Assembly: GCA_021775415.1 (NCBI GenBank)
Contig: JAJFHV010000021.1
Coordinates: 124,001 to 188,000, forward strand
Length of the DNA stretch: 64,000 nt
Source: Hyphomicrobiales bacterium
GTDB taxonomy: Bacteria; Pseudomonadota; Alphaproteobacteria; Rhizobiales; Rhizobiaceae
Direction: 5' to 3'
Notes under the pieces: model-generated
What the model was told of the DNA's origin: nothing
Seen by the model: the letters and a program-made list of their open reading frames with translations, nothing else
Databases searched by the model: none
Position numbers and translations under genes: made by a program
Shown: positions 1 through 8,867 of the stretch, in pieces
Position numbering within the stretch: position 1 is the first letter of the stretch
Layout of the letters: each line of letters starts with the position of its first letter

Positions 1-1613
1 CCTTTCTCAAGGACAAGCAGTCCGAGCCGCCGGTTCTGGCAATTGCGGAAGATGGTTCCAGTGTTGTGCCATTGTTGGGTGGACATCACGGCGCGAATGA
101 TCTTGCGCGGGAAATTGCAGATGCAATTGAGGGTCATGCGGCGATAACTACGGCGGGTGACTTGAAATTCGGTATCGCACTTGATGCACCGCCATCGAGC
201 TGGGTGCTTGCCAATCCCGAAAGTGCAAAGCGGGTTATGGCCGAGTTGATTGGCGGTAAGGAAGTGAGATTGCAGGGCAACTGCCTCGAGCAGGCCGAGT
301 GGTTGACGGGCAGTGTCCTGCCGATTGACGATGATGGAGATGTGGTGTTGACCGCAACAGACCTGCCGCATGAGGTGGGTGCTTTGGAACTCGTCTACCA
401 TCCACAAAACCATGTGCTTGGTGTTGGTTGCGAGCGGGGGACGTCTTCGCAAGAAGTGCAGGAACTGGTTTCGCAAGCGATTGAGATGTCCGGTATCGCA
501 CGGGGTTCGATTGCAGGTGTTGTTTCAATCGACCTCAAGGCGGATGAAACAGCGATCCATTCGGTTGGTAAGATGCTCGGCAGACCCGTACGGTTTTTCG
601 ATGCAGCCACGCTCGAAAAAGAAACCGCAAGATTGATCAATCCATCTGATGTCGTTTTCACGGAGACTGGATGTCATGGCGTTTGCGAAGGGGCTGCACT
701 GGCAGCATCGGGAACGGATGGCGAGTTGATCCTGCCGAAAATAAAATCCAAGCGGGCTACTGTTGCAATTGCGCGTTCACCAAAACCGCTGGATATCACC
801 AGTTATGGTCAGGGCAGGGGCCGGTTGTTCGTCGTCGGCATCGGGCCGGGGCAGGAGGCGTGGCGCTCGCCCGAGGTGACGCGGATGATTGGTGTCGCAA
901 CCGATCTGGTTGGTTATACCCTGTATCTCGATCTGATCGCCGGAATCTCAACTGGCAAGACAAGGCATGATTTTGACCTGGGTCGTGAGGAAGACCGGGT
1001 ACGTCATGCGATGGAGCTTGCCGGTGAAGGTAAGGATGTGGCGCTTGTGTGCTCGGGCGATGCCGGAATTTATGCGATGGCAACGCTGGTGTTTGAACTG
1101 TTTGAAAATGGTGGCCTGTCGCCGGTTGCAATGCGGATTGCGGTTGAGTGTTCGCCGGGTATTTCTGCCCTGCAAGCAGCGGCTTCACGGGCTGGTGCAC
1201 CATTGGGGCATGATTTTTGCACCATATCCCTGTCTGACCTGCTTACCACCTGGGATGCGATCCAGATGCGGATCAAGGCTGCTGCGGAAGGTGACTTCGT
1301 CATCGCCTTTTATAATCCGGTGTCACGGCGAAGACGCACACAGCTGGCCCATGCGAAGGAAGTGCTGTTGCAGCACCGACCGGATGACACGCCGGTGATT
1401 CTTGCAACAAATCTTGGCCGGGAAGGGGAGTTGGTGCGGACCGTGCCACTTGCCAAGCTCGACATTGAAGAAGTCGACATGCTGACAGTTGTGATCGTCG
1501 GATCAACCGAGACACGCACGGTGCAAACCGGTGATGGCAAGAACTGGGTCTACACGCCACGAGGCTATGCCGCGAAAGAAGGCACGAAAATCAAAAGTGA
1601 GGCTGCGGAATGA
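1..1613 (+). CDS. cobJ: CbiG-CobJ fusion: cobalt-precorrin-5A hydrolase / precorrin-3B C17-methyltransferase (5' end outside window)
   Basis: Two cobalamin enzymes in one chain. The reading frame is open from base 3 without a stop, so the start lies left of the window. The first GTG at 66 falls inside a conserved CbiG stretch (PLLGGHHGAND) and is not the real start. The CbiG part continues to about 250 codons in, with GVGCERGTSS and TETGCHGVCEGAAL near its C-terminal CobE-like end. A SAM-dependent methyltransferase follows, starting at LFVVGIGPGQ and carrying CSGDAGIYAMA and AFYNPVSRRR. CbiG opens the delta-lactone ring and CobJ/CbiH methylates C17 and contracts the ring, so the fusion joins consecutive steps. 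It overlaps cobM by four bases (ATGA). Confidence 0.95.
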   Translation, partial: FLKDKQSEPPVLAIAEDGSSVVPLLGGHHGANDLAREIADAIEGHAAITTAGDLKFGIALDAPPSSWVLANPESAKRVMAELIGGKEVRLQGNCLEQAEWLTGSVLPIDDDGDVVLTATDLPHEVGALELVYHPQNHVLGVGCERGTSSQEVQELVSQAIEMSGIARGSIAGVVSIDLKADETAIHSVGKMLGRPVRFFDAATLEKETARLINPSDVVFTETGCHGVCEGAALAASGTDGELILPKIKSKRATVAIARSPKPLDITSYGQGRGRLFVVGIGPGQEAWRSPEVTRMIGVATDLVGYTLYLDLIAGISTGKTRHDFDLGREEDRVRHAMELAGEGKDVALVCSGDAGIYAMATLVFELFENGGLSPVAMRIAVECSPGISALQAAASRAGAPLGHDFCTISLSDLLTTWDAIQMRIKAAAEGDFVIAFYNPVSRRRRTQLAHAKEVLLQHRPDDTPVILATNLGREGELVRTVPLAKLDIEEVDMLTVVIVGSTETRTVQTGDGKNWVYTPRGYAAKEGTKIKSEAAE

Positions 1614-2386
1614 CTGTTTACTTCATTGGAGCGGGGCCGGGTGCTCCTGATCTCATTACCGTACGCGGTTTACGGCTGATTGAGCGGTGTCCAGTCTGTC
1701 TCTACGCTGGCTCACTGGTGCCGGAGGAAATCGTAGCTGCTGCGCCTTCCGATGCGCTGGTGCGCGATACGGCGCCGATGAACCTTGATGAGATCATGGT
1801 TGAAATCGAGTCAGCAGACAAAGCAGGGCAGGATGTGGCCAGGGTGCATTCCGGGGATCCATCCATCTATGGCGCAACGGCTGAGCAAATGCGGCGGTTG
1901 GACAAGCTTGGCATTGATTATGAAGTTGTTCCCGGCGTGCCTGCATTTGCTGGTGTTGCAGCGAAACTCAAAACCGAGCTTACGCTACCGGAAATCGCGC
2001 AAACGGTAATCATCACCCGGACGGGCATGAAAGCCTCGGCTATGCCGGATGGTGAGCAGTTGGAAGTTTTGGGCAAATCCGGCGCGACGCTGGCGATCCA
2101 CTTATCGATCCGCAATCTCGTCTATGTGCGTGAAGCGCTGGAACCCTATTACGGTGCGGATTGCCCGGTCGTGGTGGCCTACCGCGCTACGTGGCCGGAT
2201 GAACTTTATATCCGCACAACGCTTGCAGAAATGAAGGACGCAGTTCGAGCCGCCAAGATCACCCGCACGGCGCTGATCATGGTTGGGCCGGTATTGGGAG
2301 ATGTGCAGTTTCGGGATTCAGATTTGTACAATTCTGATTATTCCCATGTGCTGCGCAACCGCGGAAAGAAGAAAGTGAAGGCCTAG
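1610..2386 (+). CDS. cobM: precorrin-4 C11-methyltransferase
   Basis: SAM-dependent methyltransferase that adds the C11 methyl of the corrin ring, in the cytoplasm. The 258-residue length is normal for CobM/CbiF. The N-terminal glycine loop reads FIGAGPGAPDLITVRG, followed by YAGSLVPEE, the HSGDPSIYGA motif and the VPGVPAFAGVAA stretch typical of the family. The ATG lies inside the TGA of the upstream fusion gene, which implies translational coupling. Its TAG stop shares a CTAG tetramer with the stop of the convergent cobK gene, so there is no room between them for a terminator. Confidence 0.95.
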   Translation: MTVYFIGAGPGAPDLITVRGLRLIERCPVCLYAGSLVPEEIVAAAPSDALVRDTAPMNLDEIMVEIESADKAGQDVARVHSGDPSIYGATAEQMRRLDKLGIDYEVVPGVPAFAGVAAKLKTELTLPEIAQTVIITRTGMKASAMPDGEQLEVLGKSGATLAIHLSIRNLVYVREALEPYYGADCPVVVAYRATWPDELYIRTTLAEMKDAVRAAKITRTALIMVGPVLGDVQFRDSDLYNSDYSHVLRNRGKKKVKA

Positions 2387-3111
2387 GTGACCGCGTTCAC
2401 AAGAGCATCAATGGATTCAAACGTCTCTCCTTCAATCCTGGGTGGGCGGGAAATCATGATGACTGGTAGGGACAATTCCCTGGCTGCTTCGATTTTGGCA
2501 AAGCTGCCCTTGCCGCCGGAGTTGCGGCAAACCAGATGGGTGATGCCATGCTCTTTGAGTAAGGCTAATTCGTCAGAGATCGATGTCGAGGGCGTGCCTA
2601 TTACGACGGTACAGTTCTTGAAGGGTGGGAGCGTTTCTGGTGCGTCGACCATACGCAGGACGAACCGCAAATCATCACGCCCGGAGAAGGCTTCAAGATG
2701 CTGGCTTCCGAGTGCCAGGAAAACCGTTGCACCTTCCGGCAGTGTACGATTTGCTTCTGTGGTATCTTCAACGCAAGTCCAGTTGTCAGAAATTTCCGGG
2801 ACCCAAGCGGGTCGCGAAAAGGTCATTAGCGCTACGCCTGTCAGGTCACAAGCACGACGTGCGTTTTCTGAAATTTTGGAGGCGAATGGATGGGTTGCAT
2901 CGATTAACAGGTCGATGGATTCGTCTTTCAAATATTGCGCCAAACCGTTGACACCGCCAAATCCCCCAATTCGAATTTCGCCTTTTGGTAATGACGGATT
3001 TTTAGTTCGGCCAGCCAATGACGTGATGACGTGCTTACCCTTGGCGACCAGAATTGCTGTAAGGTCCGAAGCCTCTCGCGTGCCACCAAGAATGAGAATG
3101 GGGTCAGCCAT
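2383..3111 (-). CDS. cobK: precorrin-6A / cobalt-precorrin-6A reductase
   Basis: NAD(P)H-dependent reductase of the corrin macrocycle (CobK/CbiJ), 242 residues. It starts with the nucleotide-binding loop ILILGGTREAS, then DATHPFASKISENA and the C-terminal CRNSGGKGSFAKI found in this family. The frame is open 13 codons further up, but the ATG at 3111 directly precedes the conserved ILILGG and overlaps the end of cbiD by eight bases, so it is preferred. It is transcribed with cbiD, against cobM. The antisense frame across cobK and cbiD is long but has no family features. Confidence 0.93.
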   Translation of the reverse strand: MADPILILGGTREASDLTAILVAKGKHVITSLAGRTKNPSLPKGEIRIGGFGGVNGLAQYLKDESIDLLIDATHPFASKISENARRACDLTGVALMTFSRPAWVPEISDNWTCVEDTTEANRTLPEGATVFLALGSQHLEAFSGRDDLRFVLRMVDAPETLPPFKNCTVVIGTPSTSISDELALLKEHGITHLVCRNSGGKGSFAKIEAARELSLPVIMISRPPRIEGETFESIDALVNAVT

Positions 3112-4243
3112 TTGGACCCATCCAGTCGGTGCGTGCAAGCAGGGTTCCATCCCGCGCGTAGATCATCACCTCCACGTCAATAGGTGCTCCACGCAGGGTT
3201 GCAAGCGCTGTGTCTTGCGCTATCCGCGCAATATGAAGTGGTACATTAACTTGCAAATCTTGAGTCAATTCAAACACTTCCATTGCGGTGTTCGCGTGCT
3301 GAATCCGGGACTTAACGTTTTGATTCAGGGGATTGAGAGATTGATTCAAGTGGATTTTTTCGACCTCATCCGCCAACCAGTCAAAGTCAACCTGACTACG
3401 GCCAGAGTGCAAGTCCAGCGCACCATTGGCGAGCTTGGCGAATTTGCCAAAGCCGCCGGCCAAGGTGATTTTCGGGATCGGGTTCTTTCGCAAATATTTG
3501 AGCAGCCCGCCGACAAAGTCTCCCATATCGAGCATGGCGTGATCGGGAAAATCATACAGCTTGCAGGCAGCGGTTTCCGATGTCGAGCCGGTAGCGCCAA
3601 GGACATGGGTTTCGCCGGCAGCGCGGCTCACATCAATTCCACGATGGATCGAGTGGATCCAGGCCGAGCAGGAAAACGGGTGAACGATGCCCGTCGTACC
3701 GAGGATGGATATCCCACCAATAATTCCAAGTCTGGGGTTCCAGGTCCGCTCTGCAATCTTCTCGCCATCAGGGACCGAGATTATGATGTCGAGGTCGGCG
3801 GCGATGCCATGGGCGTTGGCCAGCTCGTTCACGACTCCTTCAATCATGGTTCTTGGAACCGGGTTGATTGCAGCTTCACCAACCCCGATTGGAAGACCGG
3901 TCTTTGTGACGGTTCCAACGCCTTCACCGGCAATGAACCGTATTCCGTTTCCAGTGTCGTTGCGAATAACGCGGGCGATGATTGTTGCGCCGTGGGTAAC
4001 ATCGGGATCGTCTCCAGCATCCTTGACGATCCCCGCTTCTGCGAAATCGGAACCAAGGGTTTCTCTCGCAAGCGGGAAGGCTGGCGTCTCGCCTTTCGGC
4101 AAAGTGATTGTAACCGGGTCCGGGAATTCTCCAGTCAGCAAAGCGGCGAGCGCAGCTTTAGTCGCCGCCGTCGCACATGCGCCAGTCGTCCATCCGCGAC
4201 GCAGGGTGCCTTCCGGCTTGTCAGTTCGTTCGACCTTGTTCAT
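3104..4243 (-). CDS. cbiD: cobalt-precorrin-5B C1-methyltransferase
   Basis: CbiD, 379 residues, methylates C1 of the cobalt corrin ring in the anaerobic-type pathway. The signature RRGWTTGACATAATKAAL is at residues 16-33, and the later segments GTTGIVHPFSCSAW and GNYGGF-like AGGFGKFAKLANG also fit. CbiD with CbiG argues for the early-cobalt route rather than the CobG/CobF oxygen-dependent one. It starts 50 bases from the divergent cobA, so a promoter region for both must lie between about 4244 and 4293. A Q/N-rich linker near residues 300-330 coincides with a cluster of GANTC sites. Confidence 0.94.
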   Translation of the reverse strand: MNKVERTDKPEGTLRRGWTTGACATAATKAALAALLTGEFPDPVTITLPKGETPAFPLARETLGSDFAEAGIVKDAGDDPDVTHGATIIARVIRNDTGNGIRFIAGEGVGTVTKTGLPIGVGEAAINPVPRTMIEGVVNELANAHGIAADLDIIISVPDGEKIAERTWNPRLGIIGGISILGTTGIVHPFSCSAWIHSIHRGIDVSRAAGETHVLGATGSTSETAACKLYDFPDHAMLDMGDFVGGLLKYLRKNPIPKITLAGGFGKFAKLANGALDLHSGRSQVDFDWLADEVEKIHLNQSLNPLNQNVKSRIQHANTAMEVFELTQDLQVNVPLHIARIAQDTALATLRGAPIDVEVMIYARDGTLLARTDWMGPNG

Positions 4244-4293
4244 CAGAAGTTTATACGGGATGCGCGAACACCACGGAAGGTGAATTCACTGGC

Positions 4294-5091
4294 ATGGAAC
4301 AGGAAAGTCGCATGAGTAGTTTTAATCCTGATCTTCCAGAATTTGAACCAGGGCATGTTTGGCTGGTAGGCGCAGGTCCCGGTGATCCGGGTCTTCTCAC
4401 CCTGCACGCGGCCAATGCAATCAAACAGGCGGATGTTATTGTTTATGATGCGTTGGTGAATGAAGAGATTTTGGGGCTCGCCAGCAGTGAGGTAGCTTTG
4501 CATTTTGCCGGGAAGCGTGGTGGCAAGCCTTCGCCGAAGCAAAAGGATATCTCGCTTACACTAGTTGAGATGGCCAAATCTGGAAAGCGGGTGCTACGCC
4601 TCAAGGGTGGCGATCCGTTTGTATTCGGGCGTGGCGGGGAAGAAGCACTCACATTGGTGGAAAATGGGGTGCCATTTCGCATTATTCCGGGAATTTCAGC
4701 TGGAATTGGCGGTTTGGCCTACGCGGGCATTCCGGTAACGCACCGTGACATCAATCATTCGGTGACGTTTTTGACTGGACATGATGCAAGCGGATTGGTG
4801 CCGGATGCGGTCAATTGGAAATGCATCGCCAAGGGTTCACCGGTGATCGTCATGTATATGGCGATGAAACACTGGGCGGTCATTCGCTCAAAATTGCTGG
4901 ATCATGGTCGTGATGAACACGAACCCGTTGCCTTTGTCTGTGACGCGACGACCGCCAAGCAGCGCGTGCTTGAAACTACCTTGTGGCAATCGCTTGCGGA
5001 TTTGGAAAGCAGCGACATCAACCCGCCTGCCATCGTGGTGGTGGGTAAGGCCGTAGGGATGCGGGAAAAACTCAACTGGCTGGGCACCTGA
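4294..5091 (+). CDS. cobA: uroporphyrinogen-III C-methyltransferase
   Basis: SAM-dependent SUMT that makes precorrin-2 from uroporphyrinogen III, the entry step to cobalamin (and sirohaem). The motifs are LVGAGPGDPGLLTLHA, YDALVNEEIL, the RLKGGDPFVFGRGGEE loop and IPGISAGIGGLAYAGIPVTHR. No CysG N-terminal dehydrogenase domain is present. The frame is open upstream to 4177, but that part lies antisense to cbiD. ATG 4294 and ATG 4312 are both possible; the latter has AGGAA seven bases upstream. The stop TGA shares one base with the cobB ATG. Confidence 0.94.
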   Translation: MEQESRMSSFNPDLPEFEPGHVWLVGAGPGDPGLLTLHAANAIKQADVIVYDALVNEEILGLASSEVALHFAGKRGGKPSPKQKDISLTLVEMAKSGKRVLRLKGGDPFVFGRGGEEALTLVENGVPFRIIPGISAGIGGLAYAGIPVTHRDINHSVTFLTGHDASGLVPDAVNWKCIAKGSPVIVMYMAMKHWAVIRSKLLDHGRDEHEPVAFVCDATTAKQRVLETTLWQSLADLESSDINPPAIVVVGKAVGMREKLNWLGT

Positions 5092-6392
5092 TGAGTGCAT
5101 TGCGGCAAAAGCCGGGCTTGATGCTGGCCGCACCAGGTTCCGGCAGTGGCAAGACGGTTTTGCAGCTTGCGCTGCTGCGGGCATTGAAGAATCGAGGCGT
5201 TGATATCGGTGCGGCAAAAGCCGGGCCGGACTTTATTGATCCGGGATTTCATGAGATTGCCTGCGGGAAACCCTCGGTTAATCTTGACCCATGGGCAATG
5301 AATGAGGCGCGCATCAAAGCATTGGCTATGGCGCAATTGGGCACTCACCTTCTTGTTGAGGCGATGATGGGGCTGTTTGATGGTGCAGCGGATGGGTCAG
5401 GTTCTGCTGCATATCTCGCCAAGATGCTTCAACTTCCGGTAGTTCTGGTAGTCGACGCGGCAAAACAATCGCATTCGATTGCGGCGCTGGTTCGCGGGTT
5501 TCGGGATCACGACATCGATTTGAATGTGTCCGGTGTGATCCTCAACAGGGTTGGCAGTCCGCGTCATGAGGCAATGCTGCGCTCTGCTTTGACAGATATC
5601 GATGTGCCGGTGTTTGGCGCTGTTCCACGCAGTGACTTGCTTGTTCTGCCGGAACGCCATCTTGGATTGGTGCAAGCAGGCGAAATGGGGGGAATCGAGG
5701 ATTTTGTTTCCAAGGCTTCTGAGTGTGTTGCGGAGTGCGTGGACCTTGATCAGTTACTGAACTTGTTTGGAAAATTGAATTTTTCTGCGGCAAACCGTAA
5801 CCCGCTTCCTCCGCTCGGCAGCCGAATTGCGATTGCGAAGGATGCCGCGTTTTCTTTCATCTATCCGCATTTGGTTGAGGATTGGCGGGAGCAGGGCGCG
5901 CATCTGTCCTTCTTTTCTCCAATGGAAAACCAACCGCCGTCGGTGGATTGCGATGCAGTGTATCTACCCGGCGGGTATCCGGAACTCCATGCAGAACGGA
6001 TTTCGAACGCGAATACATTTAGGACTGGAATGTTGGCTGCCCGGGATCGTGGGGCACTGATTTATGGCGAATGCGGTGGTTACATGGTGCTCGGAAAGAC
6101 ACTAACTGACGCGGCAGGCAAAACCCACGCGATGGCCGGACTGCTGGGACTTGAGACGAGTTTTGAGAAACGCAAGTTGCATTTGGGATACCGCAAGTTG
6201 ATGGTTACAGACTTTGCGTTTGGCACATCATTAGCCGCCCATGAATTCCACTATACCTCTGCGACAAGGGAAGAGGGCACTCCACTGTTTCAGGCTTCAG
6301 ATGCATTGGGACAATCGCTGGGAGAGGTCGGTTTGCGTGCTGGCAATGTGATGGGGTCCTACATGCATGTGATTGATAGGGCAGGTCGATGA
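5091..6392 (+). CDS. cobB: cobyrinic acid a,c-diamide synthase (cobyrinate/hydrogenobyrinate)
   Basis: ATP- and glutamine-dependent amidase acting on the a and c side chains, 433 residues (CobB/CbiA). The N-terminal P-loop APGSGSGKT is at residues 14-22, followed by AAKAGPDFIDPGFH. The C-terminal class-I glutamine amidotransferase domain carries YLPGGYPELHA and YGECGGYMVLG, with the presumed nucleophile Cys328. The C-terminal VMGSYMH matches the family end. The gene starts on the last base of the cobA stop and overlaps the next gene by four bases, placing it mid-operon. Confidence 0.95.
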   Translation: MSALRQKPGLMLAAPGSGSGKTVLQLALLRALKNRGVDIGAAKAGPDFIDPGFHEIACGKPSVNLDPWAMNEARIKALAMAQLGTHLLVEAMMGLFDGAADGSGSAAYLAKMLQLPVVLVVDAAKQSHSIAALVRGFRDHDIDLNVSGVILNRVGSPRHEAMLRSALTDIDVPVFGAVPRSDLLVLPERHLGLVQAGEMGGIEDFVSKASECVAECVDLDQLLNLFGKLNFSAANRNPLPPLGSRIAIAKDAAFSFIYPHLVEDWREQGAHLSFFSPMENQPPSVDCDAVYLPGGYPELHAERISNANTFRTGMLAARDRGALIYGECGGYMVLGKTLTDAAGKTHAMAGLLGLETSFEKRKLHLGYRKLMVTDFAFGTSLAAHEFHYTSATREEGTPLFQASDALGQSLGEVGLRAGNVMGSYMHVIDRAGR

Positions 6393-7393
6393 GTGAAATA
6401 GTTCACGGCGGCAGGCTGGATACAGCAATTGCGCAATATGGGGGCGAGCCGGATAACTGGCTGGATTTATCGACCGGCATAAATCCGCGATCATACCCTC
6501 TACCGGCGCTGGATGACGTCGTTTGGAAGCGATTGCCGGGCGAACAGGCTGAACTTGCATTGTATCAAACTGCCCGAAACTACTATCGGGTTTCTGACCG
6601 GAGCGGGGTTGTTGGCGCCAATGGCACGCAGGCGATCATTCAGGTGTTGCCGCATATTCTGGATCGTAAGTCGGTCTCGATTGTTTCTCCGACCTATGGT
6701 GAACATTTCCATTGCTGGAAAGGTGTCGGCGGCGATGTTGTTGAAGCTTCTACGCTGAATGAAGCCGTTTCCAGTGGTGGGGTAGTTGTTGTGGGAAACC
6801 CGAACAATCCGGATTGCCGAAGCTATCAACCCGATGTTTTGGTTGAAGCTGCGAGTGTGTTGGCAAAAAGCAAAGGCATCCTGATGGTTGATGAGGCGTT
6901 TTGCGATGTGGAACCGGAGTTGAGCGTTGTTCCGCAATTGCCTGAGAATGTCATTGTACTGCGTTCTTTTGGAAAGTTTTTTGGCCTTGCGGGCATGCGG
7001 CTTGGGTTTGCCATTTGTAACGCTGATCTGGCATCACGAATTTTCAGGATGGTCGGCCCCTGGGCTGTGTCAGGCCCGGCGCTCGAAATTGGCAGGATTG
7101 CAATGTCGGATGTGGACTGGATTTCAAATGCTTGCAAATGGGTCAAGGAAGCTAGTCAGCAACAGCAAGAAGTGTTGGATCGAAGTGGAATGGAGATCAC
7201 CGGCAATGCGGGTTTGTTTCTCGAAGCCAAACATCCGAACACAGCCTATATTTGTGAGCAGCTGATGCGGGTCCATGTATTGGTACGCCCGTTCGAGGTG
7301 CGACCGGATCGGTTGCGATTTGGTTTGTGTGCAGATGAAAATTCACTCGCGCGACTTGAGACTGAACTGACCCGTGTGATCGGAGAGCTCTGA
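6389..7393 (+). CDS. cobD: threonine-phosphate decarboxylase-like aminotransferase
   Basis: PLP-dependent fold-type I enzyme, 334 residues, the CobC of Pseudomonas denitrificans or CobD of Salmonella. It supplies (R)-1-amino-2-propanol phosphate for the nucleotide loop. Visible motifs are HGGRLD near the N-terminus, LDLSTGINPRSYP, VGNPNNPD, VDEAFCD and RSFGKFFGLAGMRLG, in which Lys196 should form the Schiff base. It overlaps cobB by four bases and abuts cbiB with no gap, as expected for enzymes acting in successive steps. Confidence 0.9.
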   Translation: MSEIVHGGRLDTAIAQYGGEPDNWLDLSTGINPRSYPLPALDDVVWKRLPGEQAELALYQTARNYYRVSDRSGVVGANGTQAIIQVLPHILDRKSVSIVSPTYGEHFHCWKGVGGDVVEASTLNEAVSSGGVVVVGNPNNPDCRSYQPDVLVEAASVLAKSKGILMVDEAFCDVEPELSVVPQLPENVIVLRSFGKFFGLAGMRLGFAICNADLASRIFRMVGPWAVSGPALEIGRIAMSDVDWISNACKWVKEASQQQQEVLDRSGMEITGNAGLFLEAKHPNTAYICEQLMRVHVLVRPFEVRPDRLRFGLCADENSLARLETELTRVIGEL

Positions 7394-8365
7394 ATGTCAG
7401 AAGCAACTTTCCTGATTTTGTTAGCAGCGCTTGTGCTTGACTGGTTCGTTGGTGAACCGAAAGCACTTTGGGAACGGGTGCCGCATCCGGTGGTGTTGTT
7501 CGGCAAGCTGGTGGAATTCGCTGATCACAAATTGAACAAATCTGTTGACCTGGATGAACGCCGTTTCAAGTCCGGGTGCGTCGCGATTTCAGCTCTGATC
7601 CTTGGAGCGCTGATCGCCGCGCTGGTAATCCAGTTTATTCTGGGCTTACTCGGGTTTCCTGGCGCTGTCCTGGAGACTCTCATCGTCTTTGTGTTCATTG
7701 CGCAAAAGAGTCTGGCCGATCATGTGGATGCGGTTTCACGTGCGTTGCGTGAAGAGGGTGTCGATGGTGCGCGGAAGGCGGTATCGCAGATAGTTGGGCG
7801 CGATCCAGAATATCTGGATCGTAGCGGGGTTTGCAGGGCGGCGATTGAAAGCCTTGCGGAAAACTTTTCTGATGGGGTTGTCGCGCCAGCATTTTGGTAT
7901 GCCGTATTCGGCCTGCCGGGATTGTTCGTCTACAAGATGATCAACACTGCTGATTCAATGATCGGCCATCGCTCCGACAAATATTTACATTTCGGCCGTG
8001 CTGCGGCTCGAATTGATGATTTGGCCAACTGGTTGCCAGCCCGGATGTCAGTATTTCTGATTGCCATGGGCTCTGCTTTTTCAAATGGGGTATTGAGAGG
8101 AAAGCAGTCACTTGGCACGGCGTTTCGAGATGCGGGCCTGCACCGCTCTCCAAATGCCGGTTGGCCTGAAGCGGCAATGGCGGGGGGAGCAGACATTGCG
8201 CTTGGAGGGCCACGAATTTATCAGGGTGAAACCGTCGAGCAGGCCTACCTGAATTCCTCTGGCAGGCACGATCTGGATGCGAGCGATATCGATGTTACCT
8301 TGGCGATATTTGCGCGAAGCTGCTTCCTGGGTTGGGCAGTTGTGGCGCTGGTTGCGCTGGTTTGA
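7394..8365 (+). CDS. cbiB: adenosylcobinamide-phosphate synthase
   Basis: Integral membrane enzyme (CbiB, the CobD of P. denitrificans), 323 residues. It joins aminopropanol phosphate to adenosylcobyric acid. The N-terminus LLAALVLDWFVGEP with PHPVVLFGKLVEF is characteristic, as are RDPEYLDRSGVCRAAIESLAENFSDGVVAPAFW and MINTADSMIGHRSDKYLHFGRAAARIDD. Several hydrophobic segments are spread along the chain. The ATG directly follows the upstream stop. This ends the plus-strand cobalamin transcription unit; the next gene is on the opposite strand. Confidence 0.94.
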   Translation: MSEATFLILLAALVLDWFVGEPKALWERVPHPVVLFGKLVEFADHKLNKSVDLDERRFKSGCVAISALILGALIAALVIQFILGLLGFPGAVLETLIVFVFIAQKSLADHVDAVSRALREEGVDGARKAVSQIVGRDPEYLDRSGVCRAAIESLAENFSDGVVAPAFWYAVFGLPGLFVYKMINTADSMIGHRSDKYLHFGRAAARIDDLANWLPARMSVFLIAMGSAFSNGVLRGKQSLGTAFRDAGLHRSPNAGWPEAAMAGGADIALGGPRIYQGETVEQAYLNSSGRHDLDASDIDVTLAIFARSCFLGWAVVALVALV

Positions 8366-8394
8366 TGTTGTATGCGTTTTGAAAAGGGGAGTGG

Positions 8395-8772
8395 TCAGAT
8401 ACCAAATCCCCTGTCTGATCTGAGAGCGCAACGGTTGCCATCCGGATCAGCAAACTCCGCTGTCATTCCCCATTCATGACGGTGAACCTCCAGGTTTACA
8501 CCCTTGTTTTTCAAGTCCTTACAAGCGGCATCAATGTTGGAAACGTTGAAACGAAACTTGGTTGGGCACTGCTCAATTGGCTTAACACCAGGGTATGAGT
8601 TGCCGCCAGTCTCGACCATTAAATAGCAGTTTCCCAGTTCAAAACACGTTAGCTGCTCACCCGGGCGGTCTATCTCGTGAAGGATTTTCAAGCCCAACAT
8701 GTTTTTGTAGAAGTTAGTACATTCCCGATATTTTTGAGTGTTGAGAATGATCCCTGCTTTTGAATAATTCAT
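8395..8772 (-). CDS. VOC-family (glyoxalase/bleomycin-resistance fold) protein
   Basis: Small one-domain vicinal-oxygen-chelate protein of about 125 residues. The pattern fits the fold: YRECTNFYKNMLGLKIL in the first half and HEWGMTAEFADPDGNRCALR at the end, where EFADPDGN is the usual metal-site strand. The substrate is unknown. Two starts are possible: ATG 8772, just before the first strand, or GTG 8814, which has GAGG five bases upstream. It sits between two cobalamin operons in the minus orientation, but nothing in the sequence ties it to that pathway. Confidence 0.8.
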   Translation of the reverse strand: MNYSKAGIILNTQKYRECTNFYKNMLGLKILHEIDRPGEQLTCFELGNCYLMVETGGNSYPGVKPIEQCPTKFRFNVSNIDAACKDLKNKGVNLEVHRHEWGMTAEFADPDGNRCALRSDRGFGI

Positions 8773-8867
8773 GGATTTATCCGTTCGCTCATCAACGTTG
8801 GTTGCAAATTCCACTCTACCTCTACAAGCTCAACCAAGGTTCAGGTCAAGGGAAAAAGGTGGCACGC

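Noticed and set aside
2387-4315. 642-codon open frame on the plus strand across cobK and cbiD
   Set aside because: It is antisense to two clearly recognised genes, its product is low in order and rich in Arg/Ser/Cys, and no family motif appears. It is a by-product of codon bias on the other strand.
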